A stretch of 64,000 bases of DNA from an uncultured Oscillospiraceae bacterium (GCA_910587255.1 CAJUKT010000039.1:1-64000), one strand, 5' to 3'; positions 1 to 8,005 are shown, counted from the stretch's first letter. Notes: generated from the letters alone by a model not told the origin. Program-made: numbers and translations.

Positions 1-170
1 GTCACCCGGCCTTGCGGCGGGGCGTTTGGGGCGGGTCTGTCCTGCCCTACGCCCTAAGTCACAAAGGGGGGTCACCCGGCCTTGCGGCGGGGCGTTTGGG
101 GCGGGTCTGTCCTGCCCTACGCCCTAAGTCACAAAGGGGGGTCACCCGGCCTTGCGGCGGGGCGTTTGGG
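1..170. repeat. 70-bp tandem repeat, about 2.4 copies
   Basis: Copies occupy 1-70 and 71-140, followed by a 30-base partial copy at 141-170. The copies are identical where they overlap. Each unit is GC-rich and its junction carries the motif TCACAAAGGGGGGTCA, which recurs at 1360 and, in variant form, at about 46.1-46.2 kb. The array may continue left of the window. Nothing indicates that it is coding; short reading frames across it simply repeat with the unit. Confidence 0.9.
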
Positions 171-194
171 CTGTCCAGTAGTCCAAAAAGAAAA

Positions 195-218
195 GGCGGG
201 GGCTTTTATGCCCCCGCC
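195..218 (-). terminator. Rho-independent terminator of the minus-strand gene
   Basis: A perfect 9-bp GC stem (195-203 with 210-218) encloses a 6-base loop. Read on the minus strand it is followed by TTTTCTTTTT. It lies just past the stop codon of the HTH gene at 234-1217. Confidence 0.85.
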
Positions 219-233
219 TTTATGCGGTCTGCC

Positions 234-1217
234 TTATGCGGTCAAGCCGATTTTAACGGCTTTGACCTGTACCTGTTTCATCGTCCGTTTGACGTTGGCA
301 ACGTCAACGCCTAAATATGTACCTATCGCCTTGTATCCCCTGCCTTGCATACGCAACCGTAACACTTGCGCTTGACGGTCAGACAATTCCAGACGTGCAA
401 TGATGCTTTCGTAGTCCTCTACGGTCTGCCGGTCTGCGGTATAGTTGCCGTCGCAGTTGTACCCACCTAAATCGGCGTATTTCTGGAGCCTGTAATAAAT
501 CGTGTCCAGTCCGTCGGCGGTCAAGTCCTCTATGTAGGTGTAGCCGTTGCGGGGGTCTGTCTGAATGGCGCGGCTATTTTGGATGGCCTGACGGACAGCC
601 CTATATACTTCCTGAATGGGGGTCGTTTCAACGTCCGAATATGCGGCGCTGTCACTTGCCCGAATGTATACCCGCTTGGACAAGCGGCGCACATTATACG
701 GACGGTCAAGCCAGCCGGGGGCGGTTGTGTGTTCTGCGGCCTGCTCCAGTAGAGCAAGGGCGGCCGTGTTCACAAGGTCGATACCGTCGGACAACGTTTC
801 ACCAATAAGGGCATTAAGGGCGTTTTCTGCGTCCTTGTCTGCGGTCACGGTCACGGGGTCACCGTCTGCGGTAAACGTTGCTTTGGTTGCCTTATTTGCG
901 GCGGTTGCGGTATTGTCCAGGGTCTGACGGTCAAAGTAGATACCCCGCTTGACTTCCAAAAGGGCGGGGCTTTGTCCGTTGTCGCTTATGCTGTCACGGT
1001 CTGCGGCGGTCTTGCGTTGGGGGTCAATGCATTTGTTTAGCGTGGAATAGGCGATAGCTTGCGACAAGTCCAGCAGAGCGGCGGAATAGTCACCACCTGC
1101 GGCGTATGCCGTTTCAAAATTGCGCTTGACTGTCTCAAAGGCAGACATAGCGGGAACGGTTGCGGCCTTGTCGGTTGCGGGGGTTGCCTTGCGGCTGGTG
1201 TTGGTGTTGGCGTTCAT
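234..1217 (-). CDS. Protein with C-terminal sigma-region-4-like HTH
   Basis: A 327-aa protein. The ATG at 1217 is chosen over the longer reading frame because it follows GGAGAAA at a normal distance and lies downstream of a good promoter at 1301-1329. The last 50 residues (LELSDRQAQVLRLRMQGRGY, then KAIGTYLGVDVANVKR) form a helix-turn-helix like sigma-70 region 4 or LuxR-type domains. The remaining N-terminal part is rich in Ala, Thr and Asp and is not recognised. No sigma region 2 is visible, so a stand-alone sigma factor is unlikely. A regulator on a mobile element is the best guess. The gene is more GC-rich than the phage genes to its right and reads the opposite way, so it may belong to another element or to the prophage's control region. 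Family unknown; HTH call moderately sure. Confidence 0.75.
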   Translation of the reverse strand: MNANTNTSRKATPATDKAATVPAMSAFETVKRNFETAYAAGGDYSAALLDLSQAIAYSTLNKCIDPQRKTAADRDSISDNGQSPALLEVKRGIYFDRQTLDNTATAANKATKATFTADGDPVTVTADKDAENALNALIGETLSDGIDLVNTAALALLEQAAEHTTAPGWLDRPYNVRRLSKRVYIRASDSAAYSDVETTPIQEVYRAVRQAIQNSRAIQTDPRNGYTYIEDLTADGLDTIYYRLQKYADLGGYNCDGNYTADRQTVEDYESIIARLELSDRQAQVLRLRMQGRGYKAIGTYLGVDVANVKRTMKQVQVKAVKIGLTA

Positions 1218-1300
1218 GGTCTTTTCTCCATTTCTGCCGGGTTGATTTTTTGACGGTTGCGGCTGGTGTGGTGTGCGCCGCTTGTCTGTCCGGCATGAAT

Positions 1301-1329
1301 AGAATAGCATAGACTGGAAAGAATGTCAA
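1301..1329 (-). promoter_or_regulatory. Sigma-A promoter for the HTH gene
   Basis: On the minus strand, TTGACA (1324-1329) and TATTCT (1301-1306) are separated by exactly 17 bp. This is a near-consensus housekeeping promoter, 84 bp upstream of the ATG at 1217. Confidence 0.85.
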
Positions 1330-1359
1330 CACAAATTTTTTTCCTACGTTTCCGGTCAT

Positions 1360-1380
1360 AGTCACAAAGGGGGGTCACCC
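1360..1380 (+). repeat. Dispersed 21-bp repeat, exact copy
   Basis: Identical over 21 bases to the copies at 57-77 and 127-147 inside the tandem array. Its 16-base core TCACAAAGGGGGGTCA also occurs inverted at 46200-46215. Here it lies upstream of the promoter of the HTH gene. Confidence 0.85.
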
Positions 1381-1780
1381 TGTCCGCCGTGTGTTCTGTC
1401 TGCCCTTGTGCGGCCTGCCCGCCGTCCGTCTGTCCCCTGTCCGTCAACGTGACATTTTCACGCTATGTCGTGTTGGGGGCGTGGTTATGGTATTTTTGCC
1501 CCCCTGTCCAGCGGCACACAGGTGTAGTCCCTTCATCTAACTGGCACCACTCTATTTTACACTCGGCCCATCCAACCACTTGAAATCTGTTGATACACAA
1601 GGCATTGAGACAGCATCTTTTGTCCAACGGAGGCATGGTGGTTAAGCACTTTGCGCTGCTTCTATTGTCCAGTGTTTTAACGTGACAAAAGTGAAAAGGG
1701 CTTAACCACCGCCCTGTTTCCTTGGTATTCTTTTTATGGTGATTCTTTCTTATTTTTACTGGATTGTTTATCAAAGTGGG
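1381..1780. other. Non-coding stretch with long inverted repeat
   Basis: No convincing gene. A perfect 11-bp inverted repeat, GGTGGTTAAGC (1637-1647) and GCTTAACCACC (1700-1710), encloses 52 bases. The stem can extend inward through CACTTTG paired with CAAAAGTG, giving a long interrupted hairpin. A minus-strand reading frame of 103 codons spans it but has no ribosome binding site and odd composition. An attachment site, a structured RNA or a remnant of an insertion end are all possible. I could not match any part to the prophage right edge near 53.59 kb. Confidence 0.5.
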
Positions 1781-1809
1781 TTGAAGTTCAACAATAATTT
1801 TAGTATAAT
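1781..1809 (+). promoter_or_regulatory. Sigma-A promoter for the integrase
   Basis: TTGAAG (1781-1786) and TATAAT (1804-1809) are separated by 17 bp, in an AT-rich stretch 64 bp before the ATG at 1873. The perfect -10 box and spacing make this a confident host-type promoter. Confidence 0.8.
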
Positions 1810-1827
1810 AATAACGAAATCAAGGAT

Positions 1828-1842
1828 ATTAAATAATCTACA
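1828..1842 (+). promoter_or_regulatory. ATTAAATAATC leader motif, copy 1
   Basis: ATTAAATAATCTACA here is identical over 15 bases to 4346-4360, and its first 11 bases recur at 17447-17457. It lies in the 5' leader of the integrase, just downstream of the promoter at 1781-1809. Shared placement 30-50 bp before three phage operons suggests a regulatory or transcription-start element; the function is inferred only from recurrence. Confidence 0.45.
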
Positions 1843-1872
1843 TTGACCAGCCACTCAGAGAGGAGAATCATC

Positions 1873-2694
1873 ATGGCGCAAATCATCAACCTGAACATCG
1901 CCCACGCGAACGCAAGCGTCATCGACATAGCAGCCGTCCAGCAGAGCTGCCGTAAGCTCAAGGCTGGTCTCATCGCCCCCGCTGCTGAGGAGGTCACACA
2001 CGAGCTTGCCAACGAGCACGCCGCTGAACCCATCAAGGATATGAACGACATCATCCGTGTATCTCAGTTCCTTATTGGCCAGAAGCGGTTCAGAGATAAT
2101 ATGCTCTTCATCGTTGGAATCAACTTCGGTCTCCGTGTGAGCGACCTCACCTCACTCCGGTTCTCCCACATCATCAACGATGACTGTACCTTCCGTGACA
2201 GGTTCGCCATTCTGGAGAAGAAGACGAAGAACACCAGAGCTCATAAACGTAACCGCTACATAACAGTGAACACAGCCGTTGTCGAAGCAGTTACGCTCTA
2301 TCTGGAGAATACCCCCGGTGTTCGTCTCAGCGACTTCATGTTCCGCAGCGAGTCCAATAACGGAAGCAACGAGAACAAGCCCATCCATAGGGCGAGTGTA
2401 GATAATATCCTGAAGGGTATTGCCAGAGACCTTGGACTTGGTAACCGGATGTCTACCCACACGCTGCGTAAGACATTCGCATACCACCAGATGGTCATGA
2501 GCGGCAATGACCCACGGAAGCTCCTGCTCCTCCAGAAGATGTTCGGTCACTCGTCGGCCGCACAGACGCTGGACTACATCGGTATCACCAGTGAGGAGAT
2601 TGACGAAGCCTACCGCAGGTTGAACCTCGGTAGCGTATCCTGCAACTATCTGGTTGATAGCGACCTTGTTGAAGGAGAGTTCCTCGTAGGGTGA
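1873..2694 (+). CDS. Tyrosine recombinase (phage integrase type)
   Basis: A 273-aa site-specific recombinase that would cut and rejoin DNA at attachment sites through a phosphotyrosine intermediate. The ATG at 1873 follows AGGAG at 1861. The C-terminal catalytic domain shows the family residues: Arg in GLRVSDL, Lys in the KKTKNTRAHKR beta-hairpin, His and Arg in THTLRKTF, His in FGHSSAAQT, and the nucleophile Tyr in LDYIGI. The N-terminal arm is short, with no separate arm-binding domain visible, as in compact XerC/D-like enzymes. It stands alone behind its own sigma-A promoter at the left edge of the phage cluster, the usual place for an integrase. A second tyrosine recombinase lies at 9962-10996, so which enzyme integrates the phage is undecided. 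Confidence 0.9.
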   Translation: MAQIINLNIAHANASVIDIAAVQQSCRKLKAGLIAPAAEEVTHELANEHAAEPIKDMNDIIRVSQFLIGQKRFRDNMLFIVGINFGLRVSDLTSLRFSHIINDDCTFRDRFAILEKKTKNTRAHKRNRYITVNTAVVEAVTLYLENTPGVRLSDFMFRSESNNGSNENKPIHRASVDNILKGIARDLGLGNRMSTHTLRKTFAYHQMVMSGNDPRKLLLLQKMFGHSSAAQTLDYIGITSEEIDEAYRRLNLGSVSCNYLVDSDLVEGEFLVG

Positions 2695-2749
2695 AGCCCC
2701 GCAGATTGCACCTTGAAAATTGAACACAGAACCCCTCCAAAACCCATTC

Positions 2750-2768
2750 TCGGCACGCTCTGTGCCGA
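2750..2768 (+). terminator. Hairpin after integrase, weak terminator
   Basis: A 7-bp stem, TCGGCAC (2750-2756) and GTGCCGA (2762-2768), with a 5-base loop lies 55 bp past the integrase stop. No T tract follows, so termination would be weak; it could be an RNA-processing hairpin instead. Confidence 0.4.
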
Positions 2769-2785
2769 AATGAAAAATGAGAGCC

Positions 2786-2806
2786 TTGTCGCACAAGGGA
2801 TTGAGC
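2786..2806 (+). repeat. 21-bp element, inverted partner at 7905
   Basis: TTGTCGCACAAGGG followed by ATTGAGC. The reverse complement at 7905-7925 matches 20 of 21 bases. This left copy also contains a short dyad CCTTGT-CGC-ACAAGG (2784-2798) typical of an operator. The pair brackets the helicase, RNA polymerase and zinc-ribbon genes. Confidence 0.65.
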
Positions 2807-2939
2807 CGTGCTCCCTATAGAAATAAGAAGGCATTGAAGAAATTCAAATCAAAAACAGGTGAACACATCAGGTTCATCCTTGGGTCTCGCACGATTTTGT
2901 GCCGAAAACTTTGAACAGAATTTGAACAGAAAGGGTGTG

Positions 2940-4154
2940 ATGCCCCAAATGAAACCTATTACCGTAGTGGATGCCCGGATGGGGCGTGGCAAGTCGTCCG
3001 CCGCCATCCGCTACATGAACCGATACAAAGGGTTGAAGCGGTTCTTATACATAACGCCGTATCTCAAGGAGGTCGAGCGTATCTGTGAGATGTGTGACTT
3101 CGAGCAGCCTGACAGCGACCATCTCAGCAAGTCTATCGAGCTGAAGGGCCACATGAGGAAAGGCCACAACATCGCCGCCACCCACTCTCTTTTTTACCTG
3201 ATGGACGAAGAGGCTCTTGAGCTCGTCCGCCAGTATAACTATTCTCTCATCATCGACGAGACCATTGAGGTCATTGAAAGGTTCAACATCACCTCCAAAG
3301 ACTTCGACCTGATTGTGGGTCATCTTGCTGAGGAACATGACGGAGGACTCCTCAGATGGCTGGACAAAGACTACTCTGGCAAGTTCTCTGGATATAAGGA
3401 TGCCGCCGATACAGGCTCCCTGTTCCGTCTGGACAGTGCGCTCCTCAACATCATGAACCCATATATGCTCCAAGCGTTCGATGAGGTGTTCATGCTAACC
3501 TATATGTTTGAGGGTCAGTACCAAAAGGCGTATCTTGATTTCTTTGGATTTGAGTACAACATCGTCGGCGTCGAAAGAGATGATGATGGCTATTATTTCT
3601 CAGACTGGCCTGATGAGCCGCCTGCGGTTGACTACTACCATCTCATCAATATCGTGGATAAGGCGCAGTCGAATGCTCCAGGCGATGGCAAGTATGCGCT
3701 GTCCAAAAACTGGTACGCCAAGCGTGGCCGGAGCGACAAAGACATTAAACTGCTCCGACGTGGTCTTCGGAATTTCTTTGAGGGCTCTGGCGGCAACAGC
3801 GGCTCACGTCTTTGGACTTGCTTCAAAGAGGAGCGGTCAAAGCTGATTGCTGAGAGCGGAAGATACCGCAACAACTTTTTGCAGATAAGCGCGAGGGCGA
3901 CGAACGAGTACCGTGACAAGACAGACGTGGCCTACATGGTGAACCGTTTTGCCGACCCAAATGTGACGAAGTTCTTTGCTTCCCGTGGGATTGAGATTGA
4001 CCAGGATGCCTTCGCGCTATCTGAGATGCTTCAGTGGATTTGGCGAAGCGCCATCCGTGACGATAAGCCTATCAACCTATATGTGCCGAGCAGCCGCATG
4101 AGAGAGCTGCTCATCAACTGGATTGACAACACTAAAGGAGGACGCCCCGATTGA
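2940..4154 (+). CDS. Phage SF2-like helicase/ATPase
   Basis: A 404-aa P-loop NTPase. The ATG at 2940 sits behind GAAAGGG; the longer frame from 2859 lacks a good ribosome binding site. Near the N terminus is a Walker A-like motif, DARMGRGKSSAAI, followed by a helicase-II-type SLIIDET box about 100 residues later. Near the C terminus, LQWIWRSAIRDDKPINLYVP resembles motif VI of superfamily 2 helicases (Q..GR..R). This fits a phage DNA helicase or origin-opening ATPase. It is transcribed with the small Cys-rich protein (4-bp overlap) and lies just ahead of the phage RNA polymerase gene, so a role in replication or in opening DNA for that polymerase is plausible but inferred. The family assignment rests on these motifs alone. 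Confidence 0.7.
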   Translation: MPQMKPITVVDARMGRGKSSAAIRYMNRYKGLKRFLYITPYLKEVERICEMCDFEQPDSDHLSKSIELKGHMRKGHNIAATHSLFYLMDEEALELVRQYNYSLIIDETIEVIERFNITSKDFDLIVGHLAEEHDGGLLRWLDKDYSGKFSGYKDAADTGSLFRLDSALLNIMNPYMLQAFDEVFMLTYMFEGQYQKAYLDFFGFEYNIVGVERDDDGYYFSDWPDEPPAVDYYHLINIVDKAQSNAPGDGKYALSKNWYAKRGRSDKDIKLLRRGLRNFFEGSGGNSGSRLWTCFKEERSKLIAESGRYRNNFLQISARATNEYRDKTDVAYMVNRFADPNVTKFFASRGIEIDQDAFALSEMLQWIWRSAIRDDKPINLYVPSSRMRELLINWIDNTKGGRPD

Positions 4155-4324
4155 ATAGACGTAATTGTAAGAACTGTCTCTACGGAGACGTTTGCCCGTC
4201 CAGCAGTGTGTGTGAACACTACACACCCATCAAGGATGACGGTAACTTAGATGCATACATAGAGAGCGAGCGCCAGAAGTTCTATCGAGACTGGATGCGC
4301 TACACGTCAGAGGATGACGAATGA
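4151..4324 (+). CDS. Small Cys-rich protein, putative zinc finger
   Basis: A 57-aa reading frame starting with TTG at 4151, overlapping the helicase stop by four bases. AAAGGAGG at 4134-4141 gives an excellent ribosome binding site nine bases upstream, which decides the start. The N-terminal third carries four or five cysteines (NCKNCLYGDVCPSSSVCEHY) spaced like a small zinc-binding knuckle; the rest is acidic and charged. It is translationally coupled to the helicase, so it may be a helper of that enzyme. No family recognised. TTG starts recur in this phage (11326, 15912, 16597), which supports the call. Confidence 0.7.
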   Translation: MNRRNCKNCLYGDVCPSSSVCEHYTPIKDDGNLDAYIESERQKFYRDWMRYTSEDDE

Positions 4325-4340
4325 TTTTTTCGCCCTATCA

Positions 4341-4356
4341 ACATAATTAAATAATC
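4341..4356 (+). promoter_or_regulatory. ACATAATTAAATAATC motif before RNA polymerase
   Basis: ACATAATTAAATAATC ends 17 bases before the RNA polymerase start codon and recurs exactly at 17442-17457 before the decoration/capsid genes; ATTAAATAATCTACA is shared with 1828-1842. TATCAACATAATT (4336-4348) also recurs at 7971-7983. No good -35 box accompanies it, so a phage-specific promoter, possibly read by the adjacent phage RNA polymerase, is a hypothesis only. Confidence 0.5.
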
Positions 4357-4373
4357 TACAAGTGAGGTGAACG

Positions 4374-7109
4374 ATGCTGGCTAAACAGTTAGTATGTCAG
4401 AAGTACATATTCAAGCTGCACAGCAGCAGACTGCGGAAAGCAAAGTGGCGGCTCACGCTGCCAATCGCCGAGGCCAGAAAGAACGACGAGGTTATATCGC
4501 TTGCAGACAGTCAAGTTCTTCGTTGGCTTGATGAGCTGAATGGGATTACAGATGCAGAGAGCAAGGCGAGGGAAATCAAGTCTGAGATACGGAGACTTCG
4601 CAAGGAGCAGAACAGTGTCCAGAATCGGAGACTGATTAAGAAACTGTACTCAGATTTGGACGACATTCAGTTCAAGCCGGACTATCTGTGTGTCATCATC
4701 GACAGAGAGAAGGACTACCACCGCGCCTGTAAGGGGTTCAGTATCAACGGGCTAAAGTATCAGCGTCTGCTTGGTACGAACGGCGGCGTGAAGAATGAGA
4801 CCATTGTCTTTATCAGCGAACGTCACGCAGATGAAATTCGGCGTCGTATTGACAACGGGCGCAATATGGACAAAGAGATGGTTCCGGCCAAGCTGGAGGC
4901 ATATAAGGCGCTGACCTGCAGCGCATCCACGCCAATGTCGATGCCGAACGGTATCCTTGTGGTCAGCGACTGCGAGACTGAGTTTCTGTCTGACATTATC
5001 TACCTCAATGATGAGCTGGATGGCGAGCCGGTTATGGAGGAGCGCAAGCAGGTCATGGTTCAACTTGACGAGTCCGATGGATATGGGTTGATGCTGCCAT
5101 CCTTGGCGAAGCGGTGGAGCGAGGAGCTTGGGCTTGACTACATGGTGTCTGGTGTGAACACGCGGTTTTCTTGGGAGAAGGGTATGCTGTTTACCTTCGA
5201 CTTCTTTGACTTCGCTGAGAACGTTGCGCATGAGTATATCGTGAAGGACGCCTGGGGGTACGATGTGGATATCAGGAATGTTGAGATGATTTTGACCACA
5301 TCCATGTTGAAACTCTGGGACTCCTATGGTAGCTGCGAGGATTACGTTCGTAACTGTCTGGAGAACCACTATACTTTCGGCGTGACCAAAACCTGCCCCC
5401 GCGAACTGGAGCGTGAACGCACGTTGAACTACCAGTTCATCCAGAGCTATGACCTGGACACCGATGACATCGAACGTCTAATTGCACCCACCATGGATGA
5501 GATTAAGGACGTACTGTATGCCGACCCAGTAAAGACTATTCTGTTCTTGAAGGGTATTGGTCTAAACGAAGAGAACGTTCAACGGATAGACAATGATTTT
5601 GCAAAGGCAATCATGGTCGAGCCAGAGATGCTGAATGACCCATACGTCCAGAGCAGTATCTACCAGATGATAAAGAACCGTATCAATGAGGCCAAGGTTG
5701 GTGTACTGAAGGTGCATGGCAACTATTCTATCGTCTGCGGTGACCCATTCTCCCTCTGCCAGCACATTTTTGGACTGGAGGTCACTGGGCTGTTGAAGGC
5801 TGGCGAGATTTACAATGAGTATTGGTGTCGGCAGGGTGCAGAGAAGCTGGCTTGTTTTCGGGCGCCGATGACCTGCCACAACAATATCCGGCTTGTTCGT
5901 CCACATCGGAGTGATGAGGCTTATCACTGGTATCAGTACATGAAGACCTGTACCCTATTCAACTCATGGGACACGGCGGCACACGCACTCAACGGTATGG
6001 ATAAGGATGGAGATTTGGTTATGCTGACAGACAACGATGTTCTGGTCAGCAAGCTGAAGGAACTCCCGGCGCTGATGTGTGTCCAGCGGAAGGCACAGAA
6101 GAAAATCGTGAGTGAGTCAGACTCCATCCAGGCAAACATCGACAGCTTTGGTGACGACATCGGAAAGACGACAAACTGGATTACTTCCATGTTTGACATC
6201 CAGGCTAAGTATGAGAAGGGCTCCAGAGAGTACGAGGAGCTTGACTACCGCATCAAGTGTGGGCAGCTCTTCCAACAGAACTCTATTGACAAGGCCAAAG
6301 GTATCATTGCTAAGCCCATGCCCCGTGAATGGCATGACCGCCACAGTGTGAACATGATTGAGGATGCGGATACCAAGCGATACTACCTCAGTTTGGTTGC
6401 GGATAAGAAGCCGTACTTCATGCGCATTATCTACCCGACGCTGATGAAGCAGTACAACACATACATAAAGAACACGAACAAGAGCGCCATGCGTGAGTTT
6501 AGCTTGACTGTTGGCGAACTGATGGATATTCCAACGGACAAGCAGACCGACCGGCAGCATGACTTTCTTAGGTACTATCGCTCCAGAATGCCGGTAAGCG
6601 ATAACGACTGCGTGATGAACAAGATTTGCAGACGGTTTGAGGCTGAGTTTGATGGCTACATAGGAAGGCATAACGCCGAAACTGAGTTTGACTACACCAT
6701 CATGAAGAGCGGGGCAGAGTACAGCAGGTCACAGTACAATGCGATTGCAAAGCTGTATGAGGGATACAACAAACGGCTTAGCAACTATGTTGTGTTTGCG
6801 ACCTGTGAACGTGTTGACGAGTACGATACCTTCTCCAGATTGATGGAGATGCGGGCGGAGTTTGAACAGGAGTGTACAAGGGTATGCCCGAACCGCTTTA
6901 CCCTCTGCGACATTGTGCTTGATATCTGCTATAAGAAGAGTTCGACGAAACGATTTGCATGGGAGATGTGCGGCGATGAGATTATTCAGAACTTGCTGTC
7001 CAGAAACGGCGGGGTTATCTCGTATCCGGTCTTGGAGCCAGATGGAGATATCCACTTCGGCGGGAACTGGTTCTCAGTCAAACAGACAAAGATTGGAGGA
7101 GAGATATGA
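4374..7109 (+). CDS. YonO-like single-chain RNA polymerase
   Basis: A 911-aa protein, close in length to YonO of Bacillus phage SPbeta (about 905 aa), a single-subunit DNA-dependent RNA polymerase related to the two-barrel core of cellular RNA polymerases and eukaryotic RNA-dependent polymerases. The decisive signature is GMDKDGDLVMLTDN: the metal-binding DxDGD triad at D543, D545 and D547. About 50 residues earlier, FRAPMTCHNNIRLV (R496) matches the conserved segment preceding the catalytic loop in this fold, and HGNYSIVCGDPFSLCQHIFG (about 445-465) lies in the first barrel region. Long charged helical stretches after residue 560 fit bridge-helix-like elements. ATG at 4374 follows GTGAGGTG. 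It would transcribe phage genes, probably the late head and tail operons to the right. The HU-like, terminase and portal genes follow in the same order as in SPbeta. Confident in fold; promoter specificity unknown. Confidence 0.85.
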   Translation: MLAKQLVCQKYIFKLHSSRLRKAKWRLTLPIAEARKNDEVISLADSQVLRWLDELNGITDAESKAREIKSEIRRLRKEQNSVQNRRLIKKLYSDLDDIQFKPDYLCVIIDREKDYHRACKGFSINGLKYQRLLGTNGGVKNETIVFISERHADEIRRRIDNGRNMDKEMVPAKLEAYKALTCSASTPMSMPNGILVVSDCETEFLSDIIYLNDELDGEPVMEERKQVMVQLDESDGYGLMLPSLAKRWSEELGLDYMVSGVNTRFSWEKGMLFTFDFFDFAENVAHEYIVKDAWGYDVDIRNVEMILTTSMLKLWDSYGSCEDYVRNCLENHYTFGVTKTCPRELERERTLNYQFIQSYDLDTDDIERLIAPTMDEIKDVLYADPVKTILFLKGIGLNEENVQRIDNDFAKAIMVEPEMLNDPYVQSSIYQMIKNRINEAKVGVLKVHGNYSIVCGDPFSLCQHIFGLEVTGLLKAGEIYNEYWCRQGAEKLACFRAPMTCHNNIRLVRPHRSDEAYHWYQYMKTCTLFNSWDTAAHALNGMDKDGDLVMLTDNDVLVSKLKELPALMCVQRKAQKKIVSESDSIQANIDSFGDDIGKTTNWITSMFDIQAKYEKGSREYEELDYRIKCGQLFQQNSIDKAKGIIAKPMPREWHDRHSVNMIEDADTKRYYLSLVADKKPYFMRIIYPTLMKQYNTYIKNTNKSAMREFSLTVGELMDIPTDKQTDRQHDFLRYYRSRMPVSDNDCVMNKICRRFEAEFDGYIGRHNAETEFDYTIMKSGAEYSRSQYNAIAKLYEGYNKRLSNYVVFATCERVDEYDTFSRLMEMRAEFEQECTRVCPNRFTLCDIVLDICYKKSSTKRFAWEMCGDEIIQNLLSRNGGVISYPVLEPDGDIHFGGNWFSVKQTKIGGEI

Positions 7110-7891
7110 GCATAGTTCTCAATGAGTATGAGTGGGCAGAGCGCATGATTGAGAACCACGACCTTGGCAAGAAGCCGATTGAAACGCTGACACGGGTGGC
7201 GAAATACTACCTTAAAAATGGGTACAGCAAGCCGGAAATCCGAAGGATGCTTGATGACTTTATGCTCCAGTGTGACCCGCAGGCGTCACTGGTTCACTGG
7301 TCTGAAATGCTGGACAAAGTGGCAAAGAGCGCAGGCAAGTTTCCGCTGATTCAGATTGACGGCGTTGATATCACAGATAAGGAGCTGGCACGCATTGAGT
7401 CTCTTGGCGGAAAGCAGATACGGCGCCTTGCGTTTACGCTTCTGTGTGTGGCGAAGTATTGGGATGCGGTTTCCGAGCAGAACAACCACTGGGCAAACAG
7501 CTCGGATAAAGAGGTCATGCAGATGTCAAACATCAATACATCAATCAGGCGGCAAAGCGCCATGTTTGCAGAGCTGAGGAATGCAGGGCTCATCCGTTTT
7601 TCCAAGAAGATTGATAATCTGAACGTTCAGGTTCTGTTTATTGAGCCCGGAGAGACAGCTATACATATTCAGGACTTCCGCAATCTCGGATATCAGTATT
7701 TGAAGCACTACGGAGGAGCATATTTCGAGTGCGTGAACTGCGGGATTACGGTGAAGATTCAAGAGCCTGCCAGAGGACGGCGGCAAAAGTATTGCCCAAG
7801 CTGTGCGGTAGAGTTGCACACAAAGCAGAAAGTTGAATCCGTTATGCGGCGAAGGCGTGCTTTGAGAACAGATTTGCACCAAACTTGTTGA
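7106..7891 (+). CDS. Phage protein with C-terminal zinc ribbon
   Basis: A 261-aa protein. The ATG at 7106 follows GGAGGAGAT and overlaps the RNA polymerase stop by four bases, so the two are translationally coupled. Residues 1-140 are mostly helical, with a segment (LAFTLLCVAKYWDAVSEQNNHW) recalling phage replication-initiation or winged-helix modules. The C terminus has a four-Cys ribbon, CVNCG then YCPSC about 25 residues later, followed by a basic tail RRRR. This layout fits a nucleic-acid-binding protein. Coupling to the polymerase suggests a specificity or accessory factor for it, or a replication protein; the sequence does not decide between them. Not recognised beyond the zinc ribbon. 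Confidence 0.7.
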   Translation: MSIVLNEYEWAERMIENHDLGKKPIETLTRVAKYYLKNGYSKPEIRRMLDDFMLQCDPQASLVHWSEMLDKVAKSAGKFPLIQIDGVDITDKELARIESLGGKQIRRLAFTLLCVAKYWDAVSEQNNHWANSSDKEVMQMSNINTSIRRQSAMFAELRNAGLIRFSKKIDNLNVQVLFIEPGETAIHIQDFRNLGYQYLKHYGGAYFECVNCGITVKIQEPARGRRQKYCPSCAVELHTKQKVESVMRRRRALRTDLHQTC

Positions 7892-7904
7892 CAAAAATGG
7901 CCAT

Positions 7905-7925
7905 GCTCAACCCCTTGTGCGACAA
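7905..7925 (-). repeat. 21-bp element, inverted partner of 2786
   Basis: The reverse complement of this site matches 2786-2806 at 20 of 21 bases (core GTCGCACAAGGGGTTGAGC). It lies 14 bp after the zinc-ribbon gene. This copy does not preserve the full CCTTGT/ACAAGG dyad seen at the left copy. Confidence 0.65.
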
Positions 7926-7970
7926 TGTGTTGAGTGCCATTTGATGAGGTGCTTTATTGATAGAAAAATA

Positions 7971-7983
7971 TATCAACATAATT
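7971..7983 (+). promoter_or_regulatory. TATCAACATAATT motif
   Basis: This 13-base string is identical to 4336-4348 upstream of the RNA polymerase gene. It lies 44 bp before the GTG start at 8027, in an AT-rich gap. It may be part of a shared phage promoter or leader element. Confidence 0.35.
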
Positions 7984-8005
7984 TGGTCGCAGACCAAAAA
8001 TTTTT
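7982..8005 (+). terminator. Short terminator after zinc-ribbon gene
   Basis: TTTGGTC (7982-7988) pairs with GACCAAA (7992-7998) around a 3-base loop and is followed by AATTTTT. The stem is short, so termination may be partial. The same dyad could serve as an operator. Confidence 0.5.

Noticed and set aside
1..170. Tandem repeat as a CRISPR array
   Set aside because: The whole 70-bp unit is identical between copies, with no unique spacers and no cas genes nearby.
1463..1774. 103-codon minus-strand reading frame
   Set aside because: No ribosome binding site, unusual Cys-rich composition, and it runs across the inverted repeat at 1637-1710; treated as non-coding.
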